Shown: in pieces, positions 54,911 to 64,000 of the stretch
How the letters are laid out: the number at the start of each line of letters is the position of its first letter
Position numbering within the stretch: position 1 is the stretch's first letter
Assembly (NCBI GenBank): GCA_004352715.1
Contig: SCFE01000009.1
Location: 724,806-788,805 of the forward strand
Reading direction: 5' to 3'
Source: Hofstenia miamia
Taxonomy: Eukaryota; Xenacoelomorpha; Acoela
DNA length: 64,000 nt
Notes under the pieces: model-generated
The model's database searches: none
Seen by the model: only the letters and a program-made list of their open reading frames with translations
What the model was told of the DNA's origin: nothing
Program-made: the position numbers and the translations under genes

Positions 54911-57900
54911 CTTTCTCTCGGTTTAACCAATTTACAGTAAATTGCAATCAACCACCTATCTCCTCAAAGCTGGCCAATTTTTCAAATTAAGCCATTTTTC
55001 GAATTTTATTTGCAGAGGCCCTAAAATTTTTCAAAATTGAAAAAAGTTTGTTTCTAGATTAATCCATGAAAAATCGAATAGTACTGCAATTTTGAAGTAA
55101 CGATAGCTACAATTTTAAACCTGAAGAAAAATTGCGCCTGGTATTGCTCTATCAAACAGTATATAGTATGTTAAGATCCACCCCCTTCTTACAATTTTAC
55201 TAAAATACTGACTGAATTACATGAAAACTACATGTTGTCTACATATTTTGAGGTTAATGTAATGTATCAAGAAACTATAAAGATATTAGATGAAGATCAT
55301 ATAAAAACCCTTGAAAATTCTCGAACTCTCAAAGTTTGTAATTCAATATTTCATTTATTTATTGGTCATATTCAAATTATGTTTGCTACACGCCACCACT
55401 ACTCAAAATAGAGTTCACTATATTCACTTATGTATAAAACCTCATATAAATGTGATACAGGATAGTGTTTTTGAAGAAAATATTAAAAAGTTGTATCCCT
55501 AATATATATTTATATTTATATATATATATATTAAACTGTTTTCATATCACATCAAAGGACTTAGCCCGCCACATGGCTCTGTGGGTGTTATGTTTGTGAT
55601 TATAAAAAAGTAACACATTTGTTCACAATGAATATTACATGTATTTAAAAAAATTAAGAAGTGCACGTCCCTCCTCCCCTGCTCTTGGATGCAATAAAAC
55701 AACTTTAAAATATGTACAAAATGAAAGCATGTAGCCATCTAGCGATTTAAAGCATTTCATTTTAATATAACGTGCAGAACGAAATAGTGGAAAGAATTAC
55801 AGTTCCAACGGTCCAAATTAACGTAAGTATTTTATTTCAGAAAATGAATCATTGAAATCTGTGCACAGTTAAGGGTTCATTTTAGTGAGATATTTATAAA
55901 CTCATTTATCAAAGAGCTGACAAATTATGCATGGAACACCACTTTAGTTGCTTAATGGACAAAAGGAATAGATATATTTGCCATTCGCATTCAAAATTTT
56001 ATAATAGCTCTGTCGACAATTATTTTATTGGAAACAGCGTTGATTTTACATTTGCGAGGGAATTTTCGAATTGCTAATATTAAATTATTCATTAAAATAC
56101 CTAACAAATATCTAAAATACCAACAATGAAAATGGAACCATTGAAAATGCACTTGATAAATCAACGTAGTACTCTTAATAAAATATTGGCCAACAGAACA
56201 ATTACGGAATCTTGAAATATAATGAATTTTCATTTTGCCAAAAATCAATTCATTTTATCAACAGGACAATTTAATTGTTGATTTCATTTCCATGTCGCAT
56301 GTGTTGACTCGTTGACAAAACCAGGCGATAAATCGTTTACTGGAAACACGTAGTTGAATTATGGATAGTTGATAAAATAGTTGCCATTTTTTTAAAAACG
56401 GGGCTTAAAATAGTTATCATTATAATTGAAAAATTATAAATTTTTATAGGCGAAATCGTATATAGATACAATTTCAAATTGATTCTAATATGAAATTATA
56501 CAAAATTCAATTTAGAATAATCTCCATGGTGACTAAGTTACGTATTCTGAAAAAATAATGGATTGGTTAAGTTTTGGTGGTGACATTTAGCCTTTAAACT
56601 ACTAACCAGACATTTCTAACAAATAAAAGCTGTTTTCCATTAAATAAATTGTAAGGAAAAAATTTCTAAAACATCTAATTTTTCTTCTTGGAATAATTTC
56701 TAACATTGTAATAAAAACTAGTATGGATAATGAAATTTTGAGGGCATTGCTTAAAACATAATTTCTACTGATTTCGTAAAAGATTTCTTCGATTCTGTAA
56801 AAGCATTTGCAGTGAATTCAGAATATCACTTTTGTTTAGTAAAGCATTGATATCACAATGTCGGTTTCATGTGCCGCTCAATCGTTATCAATCATTCGAC
56901 TAATTTCCTCAAAAAGTATAATCACTAAGGATATCAAGATATGTCAAATTATAAATCTTAAATCAAACTGAAATTGAACTGCTGGCATTAGGTTGCCGTA
57001 ATTGCAATTATATATTTTAGTTGTAATTTATCGCAATGAAAAATACGTTTGCAAAGTGGTTCAAAAAGCACCATGCTCAATAAAAATGGTATCAGTACTC
57101 TTAAAAGAAACCTTTACATTCGAATTTCTCGCAATTTGCCGCCAAAAAATAACTGGGATACATGCTTTTTTATGTCGAAAACAAATTTCTTTAGGTTTTT
57201 AACTCAAACATCACTGAATTCATTAAAATGAATTCTCATTAAAGTCTGATAATGAACCAGCTGAGATAAAGTCTAATAAATGATAGTAAAAAAGTCATGT
57301 TAAGTGAAAATCAGTTAGATAGAATGTCGCGTACAGCAATAATTGGAAAGGTATTTAAGATTCAGCAAACAGCACGGATTATCATTAGAATGAAGAAAAA
57401 CAGACTTTACCTATAACAGAGAGGATGGAATCCAATCCAGAGATACAGAACATACATGCCGGGGGTGGAGCAAGACGCCACACATTTTAACCAAATATTA
57501 TAAATCTAATTCCTAAAATTATTATCAACTATAATCATAATATATTTATAGATTTAAATAGTTGAATTTCTTGTAGTATTACCTCCCGTATTAACTTTTT
57601 ATGTCAAAATTAAAAAATAACCACTTCGCAATGTCACTATGAATTGAGGTTGTTTTAAACAAAATAAGTTTACTTCAAAATTGCAGATAAGGCGCTGAAA
57701 ATAAGAATCGTATAAACAATGAAAAATTATAGAACAAACCCAAAATGTATATTGCAAGACATTAAAAAAATGTTGTAGAGTGTATTAAAATCAGTGATAG
57801 AAAAATTAATTTTTCAAACAAAATTTGAGATTTAAATATAAATTTTGTATTTTACTGAAATTGTATACTAAATTGGATTAAAAATTTTAAATTATATAAC

Positions 57901-59299
57901 AGCAACATTAAATAAATTAATACCCTATTAATAGTATGATTCCATAAACATTTTTGTATTCGTGATTATAATAATGACAAACCTTCTGTGTACTAAGTTG
58001 ATCTTGGCATTGCAAGTTACTTAGAATTCATATTTAAATGAGATTTTTCGATTGAAGAGCATCCCAAATTATATTGGTATTTTTACATTTTGGCAGTGTT
58101 TGCAAAAGCTAAGGCATTCCACTTGCTTCTCTGTGTTCTGTGCTTTTTCTTTGACATACATATTAGAGAGAATCATTTTCAGAATTCTGCTCTTTCATTT
58201 GCAAATATGTACAAACAAATGTTTTTGGTTGCTTTACTATTTTATCATTATGTGATGGCAAACATGAATCGCATTTTCAGATTTGAAGTATTCGTCATAA
58301 TTTTATAAGTTTTTGGAAAGAATAACGCGGAACCTGTTGTATGAACAATGAAATTCAATTACACAATTTCACGTAGATTGAGATTATTAACACACTTATA
58401 TTGGGATTCAATGTAAAAATGTGTGTAATTTACAAAATGTACAAATACACAAGTTTTAAAAATTTTTGGATCCGAAACAGATCTGAAGTTTTTCAAAATG
58501 AAGATCCGATCGGTATCCGATCCGATCCGATCCGATCCGATCCGATTCCATCTCTGATACGTGAGCAACCGTGGGCTACAGTGATGTCAATCACGATCTA
58601 AATATGGAGATGTACATTGTACACTCCACAACCAAATTAATCGTGGCTTCGTTAATGTCCAATTTATGTACTAAAAAATTATATCCTTGTGAATAAAAAG
58701 AGACTTCTTGCTATACATTTGGGTTATATCATATGATACATTCATATATATATATTTAGGTAACTTCAATGTCAGCCGTAATATTTGTGAAAACACTGAA
58801 GTGCAGTAATTAAAGTAAGAGTTTTATATAAGTACCGTAATTCATTAGTTAAATACTGAAAAGTTTGGAATACAAGGGTGAGTCCCATGTAACTAAAGTA
58901 TATGAATCTCTTCATTAACATTTCGAGATATTGTAACAGCGTATAAGTGACTGATGACCATGTCCCCGATAAAACGGGCACTTAGTATATCGCTTAAAAT
59001 GACACATCAACAAACTAAAAATTCATGAGGTATTAAAGAAATATTAAGTGACTGTCGTTAAGTAATAATACATTATTTCAATGGCCAACGTTTTTCATAA
59101 ACTAAATAAGAGTCAAAGCAATATATTTGCTAAAAAGTTACAATTAATCTACACACTAAATATGAAATATATAATAATAATAAATTTGTATGTGTGTCTA
59201 TGTATGTGGTGAGCTCAGTGTAAAAAATCAGTAAATGTGTTTAGCATGTTTGTGTCTCCGATTGTATTTTGTCGATGTAAAAGTGCACATTTTAATTTT
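54911..59299. other. Long AT-rich region without recognised genes
   Basis: Several 60-85 codon open frames occur, as expected by chance at this composition; none has a motif or splice support. A TA tract lies at 55510-55531. The only structured repeat is at 58516. No transposon terminus recognised. Confidence 0.35.
58516..58547. repeat. (TCCGA)n pentanucleotide repeat
   Basis: Six TCCGA units with a related imperfect unit before (GATCCGATCGGTA). It is GC-rich against its surroundings and reads RIGSD in every unit on the minus strand, in a frame with no other coding evidence. Confidence 0.8.
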
Positions 59300-60028
59300 T
59301 TTCTAAATTTTTCTGTGATTTTTTTCTACTCTAATTTCAATTTCTAAATCATTCCAAATAGTAGGCTGCTCGATGAAAAGTATAATAGGAAATACTGCTG
59401 CAAATAAATGTATGTGATCGTGGATTTACTTTTAATTATCAAGAAAAGAAAGTGATTCTCGGCCATATTTATGTCTAAATATAGTTAAAGCTGCATGGAA
59501 TTGTACTTGATATAGCGGGGATAATATATTATACTTTCGTCTTTATTCACTAATATGATCATTCTTACGTGCAAAATTTAATGTTTTTAATGACCAATTA
59601 AAAGTTTTTGATAATAAATAGCGGCTTTTGTATTAAAATTTATAAATAAAAATGAACAATAATGTAATTGCGATAAGCAAAATGCATGTAATAATTGAAT
59701 GTGATAATCTGGTCCAAAATTTCTGAGAGTGTATCAGTATCTACCGCCAGAAACCATTTTTGTAATTTTTTAGGAGAAATTTATCAAATTTTAAATCTGT
59801 CAATATCAACACCTAAATATGTAACGCGATCAGATTGTTTTATTGGAACACTTAACAATAAATTCGATCTTGTTTGTTATTTCTTTTACAGCATTGGGGG
59901 AAAATATAATGAATTGAGTTTTTTCAATATTAATTTTTAATTGATTGGATGTGAAATACCTAGAAAGATTTTCAATATCACTTTGCAAATTTTTTTTGGC
60001 CCTAAATGCATCATTATCTGTATTTATG
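59300..60028 (-). mobile_element. Older LINE RT C-terminus, interrupted by a younger LINE
   Basis: From 60028 down: NTDNDAFRAKKNLQSDIENL, RYFTSNQLKINIEKTQFIIF, then after a shift VTYLGVDIDR, the segment that follows FADD in RT (helices, L.LN..KT..I.F, and YLG). Further down, at 59300-59400, QPTIWNDLEIEIRVEKN resembles the LW.LP..I block near the end. The FADD box itself and everything upstream are missing where the younger LINE ends at 60031. Confidence 0.6.
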
Positions 60029-60030
60029 AG

Positions 60031-60050
60031 GATAAGATAAGATAAGATAA
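60031..60050. repeat. (GATAA)4 tail of the younger LINE
   Basis: Four GATAA units, TTATC on the LINE's strand, directly at its 3' end. A pentanucleotide tail is unlike the (ATT)n of the other APE LINEs here. Confidence 0.8.
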
Positions 60051-60208
60051 GAGATTCTATATTCAGATAAATGTTTACAATTCAATAACTGATAATTTAT
60101 CTGAATAGCGTCATAAATTACAAAAAAGTAACCAATCTACAAATCAACATACATTACAAAAAGTAACAATTCTTACAGGCTATGGATGAATTACTTTATA
60201 TTGCTATT

Positions 60209-62670
60209 TTAATGACGAGTTATCGTATAGTCATTGTTGTAAAATTTAAATCCTAACCATGATGTACCTAAAATATATTTTTGCTTAAGGAAGATTTTTA
60301 AACGCTTTTTAAAAGGTTTCAATTTTTCAATGCTTTTAATTTCTTTAGGTAGCGAATTCCAGGTTCGAATTGCGACATTAATGAAAGATTTCTTCAAAAC
60401 TTTTTTCTTATACTTAACACATGTAAAAATTTTAGATCTTGAATTCTGTTTATACGCAAATCCCGGGAATTTAATTGAATTATAAGGCGGTAGATTTTTT
60501 ACTAGTTTGAAAAATGTTAGCAAGGTATTTAAAATGACGAGTTGTTTTGGAAAGAGAATTGACCTAGAAATGTAATGTTTAGTTTTCGATGAATTTTTTG
60601 CTGAGATATTCAGTGCCCATTTTAATTGAATGTCAAGTTTTCTATAAAGCACATCACTTAAATCAGTAAATAAGATGTTTGCATAATTAAGGTGGCTCAT
60701 GATAAAAGCATGGAAGAATTGAATAATTGCACAAGGTGGTAATTGCTTAACTACTAGTGTCATACTTTTTATACCTATAGCTAGTTTTCTAACTGTTATG
60801 TTAATGTGAGTGTTGAACTTTAACTTTGAGTCAATGGTTACGCCTAAGTACTTGAAAGTGTCTACAATAGGTACATTAACAGTATTAATTTTCAAAGCCA
60901 TTTTGGAAACATCATAGTTATTTTTATTGGGCTGCAAAATACAAAATTCCGTCTTAGCTTCATTAATCATCAACTTATGCATTGAAAAATATTTTGACAA
61001 TTTGTTGCAATTGAATTCAATTGATTCCACTGCTGAGGGCACGTGTCATCAGCAAATTGATAAATGTCACTATGGTTTACATGTTTAATAATGTCATTTA
61101 CATATATTACAAATAGAGCGGGCCCTGCTACTGTACCTTCAGGTACTCCACGATCGGTTGTAATGTAATCAGATTTCATGTTATTCATTAATAACACGCT
61201 TGTTTTCTATTTTTTAAGAAGCTCATAATTAACTTAATTGAATTTTGTTGAAATCCATAATTTTTAAGTTTTTATTTTGGATGATAAAATATTCTCAGAT
61301 GCAAGATATTGATTGATTTGAATGTGGAGTAACCTTTCAAATAGCTTACTAAAAGGATGCGTTATTGAAATTGGCCTATAATTTTTAGCAATAAGGGGAT
61401 CTCCATTTTTATACAAAGGTGATATATCTGACTTTTTCTTTATCTCCAGAAATTCGTTTTCAACTATACATTGATTAAATGCAAATGATAAATAGTCTCC
61501 AAATACATGAAAAAAATTTTTAATTATAAAGTAAGGTAAATGAGTCGAATCTGAAGATTTATTAACGTCTAAGTTTCGTACAATAGTTTGTAATTCGTTT
61601 AAGGTAAAACGGTTTAAAAAAGTACATTGTTGTTTAGAAGAATTAAGTTTTCAAAAATTCGACGTTGTTTTAATGATGTATTTTTTGTGCGCAGGTCTTT
61701 AATTAATTTCTTTGATCTTTGTCTCGGTCGGGTCGGACTTAGCTAGTTCAAAGAGTTGCTGCTTTATGTTTATCGTGTTTTTAATTTTTTTAATCGTCGT
61801 GATTTGTTAATTACTTGGCGGGACTTCAGCGGTGCTACTTTGTTTGGTGCTTGATTGATCGGTGAGGCAATGTAATTTAACTGAAAGATTCGAGGATTAA
61901 AGGTTTACATATAGTTTCGGAATTACATAAAAAATAATCAATTAATGTCGTTCTTCTAGTGGGAGTGCGAGTGTTGATAATTTTTAAGTTATAAATAGCG
62001 CATAGTTCATTCAATGCATTTTTTTCATAAAAACTGAAATAATTTAATTAAAGTCACCTAATATGTTTAGGGAATAGTTATTATTAGGAATATTTGAAAT
62101 TTCATCGCATTTAAACTTTATATATTCTACAAGAAAATTCTTATTTGGATTATGAGTCACATTAATTAATTCATGTTCGGAGGAATTTGTAGATGATTTA
62201 ATTTCAATCCATAAAGATTCAAAAACAGAATGATAGGATTCAAGATTTTTTTTCGTATTCTTTTGGTACAATAATCATAAGACCACCACCTCTACTATCC
62301 CTATTTTTAACAAAAACATCAAAGATTGCGGGGTTTGGATTGAACAAATTTGGATTAATTTCGTTGTTTAACCAAGTTGCTGTAATTATGATAATTGAAT
62401 TTGAACCAAATTAAGTTGCAATTTTAAGAAATTGATTTCTATTTGAATTTCAAGATTACATTCATCTAAGATTGGACCAGGATTTAGTTCCATATCTCCT
62501 GCTAGAATAATTAAATTATTATAAAAGTAATCATGGATAAAAGTAAGAAAATTTTTACTAAATTTTAATGATAATTCATAGTAGTGTTGATAATGAAATT
62601 TGTGTGGGTGTATGCGTGGTTGCCTCACGTGTATATAATATAATTTTACATTTATTAAGGAGTAATACAA
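60209..62670 (-). pseudogene. LINE ORF2: 2A motif, AP-endonuclease, reverse transcriptase
   Basis: From 62670: leader, 2A-like motif (62473-62499), then the endonuclease boxes TATWLNNE, NRDSRGGGLMIIVPKEY, ILGDFN (near 62050) and TRRTTLIDYFL. RT: SDISPLYKNGDPLIAKNYRP and ISITHPFSKLFERLL (near 61370-61440), then a deletion that removes the block with the first catalytic Asp (from ILSSKI straight to KNYGFQQNSIKLIMSFLKNR). Next TTDRGVPEGTVAGPALFVIY and YQFADDT (FADD 61045-61056). After a shift, 60209-61042 has the thumb and C-terminus (YLGVTIDSKLKFNTHI, IRTWNSLPKEIKSIEKLKPF). The missing RT block means this copy could not have been active since that deletion. Confidence 0.8.
62473..62499 (-). other. 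2A-like ribosome-skipping motif in a LINE
   Basis: GDMELNPGP at residues 58-66 of ORF2, preceded by the hydrophobic run FYNNLIILA. The 2A consensus is D-(V/I)-E-x-N-P-G-P; here Met replaces Val/Ile. Such motifs near the N-terminus of ORF2 are known in APE-type LINEs of marine and other invertebrates. The break would fall between Gly65 and Pro66. Confidence 0.7.
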
Positions 62671-62703
62671 ATAAAAATAGTGTTTTCCGAAAGTTTACCT
62701 TGT

Positions 62704-63696
62704 TCATTGGAATAGCTGACGGTGTAGGGTGGGGTGAAAAGCGGGTGCCGGCAGTAGAGCACGGGGTGTATTGTTGGATGCTGCTTTGGCGTAGGAAATT
62801 TCGGGTTGACGCAACGAACCGTAGTGATTCGGATACGTTGACGGAGGGTTAAAGTAGTTCCTTAGATTGCGGATGAAGACTGAAAGACCTTTGCGAGACA
62901 GGTGAATACCATCGTGAGCAAGAAGAGTGGAATTGATTGAGCGTGGTGAAAGAATGAAATGATCAAAGACTGGAAACCACTAAGACGAAGTTAAGAGAAA
63001 CTTCTTATGATTTAATTACATTGTTAGATTGCAAAGTTCTTTGAGAGATTATGATCAGCACAGACAGGGGTGATTTCGAAAAGGTACATGTGATGAGGTG
63101 TGAATTTCTTCTTGACTTCTGTGATGATGTTTTGTAGCTTTTGGCGGAACGTGTTAGGATTGAACTTGAGTGCATCGATTAGAGCGGGGTTGAGCATCAC
63201 AGTGTCGACGTGAGTACTTTCGTATTGCGTGATTTTTTTTTGCGTTAGAGCTGCTTCCTGGGTACGAGTGAATGGTTGTGATTTGATTCTGAAGGAGATG
63301 ACGTGAACGAGCATATTTGAGGATGCTGCTTCCTATGATAAGTGTAGTTGTTACATTCTTATTCTTCTTTATTTGTGGTTTTAGGTTTTCTTTTGCTTGT
63401 TTTTGCGGTGCGGGCGATATCTTCGGAAATGAAAAGAGTTTGGGCGATGAAATAACATTTGGTGATGCAATGGCGATTTCTTTATGAGGTGTTGGTGCAG
63501 GGGGCGCCTTTTCCGGTGTTTTATCGACGTTTGCTGGTGAAGATAGTGTTGATTTAAAATGATGTAGGAGAGCGTCGGTGGCGTTTTCTTGAATTAGGCA
63601 GGCGAATATTTGATGTAGCGAATAAAAAAGTATATACGTAGCAAAACATAATACTGAATAAAACAAGCAGTGGAAAACTTTGGGTGAGAAGTACAT
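62704..63696 (-). pseudogene. LINE ORF1 with SGNH (GDSL-like) esterase domain
   Basis: Frame 63154-63696: a hydrophobic N-terminus, a Pro/Lys-rich linker (TPEKAPPAPTPHKE, SFPKISPAPQKQ), then NVTTTLIIGSSILKYAR, block I of SGNH hydrolases with the nucleophile Ser (GSS near 63325-63333), and IHSYPGSSSN. A shift leads to 63024-63314 (VDTVMLNPALIDALKFNP, MYLFEITPV). A further shift leads to LLAHDGIHLSRKGLSVFIRN at about 62890-62925, block V with the Asp-x-x-His pair (DGIH 62902-62913), and a stop at 62704-62706. Esterase ORF1s are known in CR1/L2-group LINEs. Confidence 0.75.
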
Positions 63697-63700
63697 TTTG

Positions 63701-64000
63701 TAGAGGGTAACAAATGAAACTATTTGTATTTAGTTGAGGCTCCCCACAAGCAATAGATATTAAACAAATAGTCCGATGAAAAATTATATCGCTTTTCATG
63801 TATATATTTTGTATATATTCACAAAATTAATGAAATAATTGTAAAAATTGTGGGTAACGACTACAAATCTAGTATAAATAGCTCTACTGTGAATTCAAAA
63901 GTTGCCGCATTTTTGAAGTAGCAGTCAACAACTACCACTTGATTTAGATTTGCGGCCAATGATTTTGTAAAGAATTACAATCATATTTGAAGTGAAAACA
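63701..64000. other. Right edge of the window
   Basis: Probably includes the LINE 5' UTR. An open minus-strand stretch to 63799 has no motif. The upstream part of the older LINE (59.3-60.0 kb) was not found here. Confidence 0.3.

Larger units (their letters stand above)
60031..63700 (-). mobile_element. Nearly full-length CR1/L2-type LINE with SGNH ORF1 and 2A motif
   Basis: Order along the minus strand: ORF1 (63696-62704), ORF2 N-terminus with 2A-like motif (62670-62386), AP-endonuclease (about 62400-61930), RT (about 61700-60209), 3' UTR and (TTATC)n tail. All domains are recognisable, but there are at least two frameshifts in ORF1, several in ORF2 and an RT deletion, so the copy is dead. 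Confidence 0.85.

Noticed and set aside
58359-58568. RIGSD-repeat protein at the (TCCGA)n tract
   Set aside because: The peptide repeat follows from a 5-bp microsatellite; no start context, splice sites or flanking homology.
62473-62499. 2A motif as a sign of a viral insertion
   Set aside because: The surrounding ORF is a LINE with esterase ORF1, AP-endonuclease and RT; 2A-like motifs are known in such LINEs.

Overview
This is a nuclear genomic window from a eukaryote, almost certainly an invertebrate animal. It is strongly AT-rich, its genes are interrupted by GT-AG introns (some only 47-59 nt), and it is full of decayed animal-type transposons. There are no operons, ribosome binding sites or CRISPR arrays. 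The species cannot be named from sequence alone. Assembly gaps matter: two 1000-N runs (17963-18962, 35574-36573) and three single-N joins (15770, 24746, 34565), each of which sits between two copies of nearly the same sequence.

Layout. 1-2.26 kb: the 3' ends of two different LINEs meet tail-to-tail in one TAA microsatellite. 3.66-11.93 kb: the last seven exons of a minus-strand host gene, all in phase, with a 2.7-kb plus-strand LINE (5.8-8.5 kb), a TTAA-flanked MITE and a Tc1 relic in its introns. 13.5-31.5 kb: three diverged copies (A, B, C) of a composite cassette: a pogo/Tigger-like transposon tail, a conserved promoter-like stretch with a TATA box, a small 87-codon ORF, a SOX/MATA-type HMG-box gene or pseudogene, and (B, C) a Tc1 element. 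The 87-codon ORF is the HMG gene with its DNA-binding box removed in frame. 32.2-34.2 kb and 44.2-45.0 kb: two decayed copies of a DUF4806-like gene. 34.2-35.6 kb and 40.5-41.1 kb: two more copies of the TAA-associated LINE with a restriction-like endonuclease. 38.9-39.9 kb and 47.6-48.2 kb: terminal exons of two further unrecognised host genes. 41.1-45.8 kb: split pieces of a retroelement RT/RNase H. 46.0-47.3 kb: a Tc1 element with both TIRs and TA duplications. 49.6-53.5 kb: two piggyBac transposase relics and a pogo-like MITE. 53.7-54.9 kb: unrecognised minus-strand coding sequence. 59.3-63.7 kb: a nearly full-length CR1/L2-type LINE nested in an older LINE; its ORF1 has an SGNH esterase domain and its ORF2 begins with a 2A-like ribosome-skipping motif.

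Two points stand out. The repeated HMG / HMG-less gene pairs are the best candidate for something undescribed. The LINE set shows interplay of tails and targets: LINEs ending in (ATT)n create the TAA tracts in which the restriction-endonuclease LINE sits. Nearly every transposon ORF is broken by frameshifts or stops. The three split host genes, the three 87-codon ORFs and the 16.9-kb HMG ORF are not.
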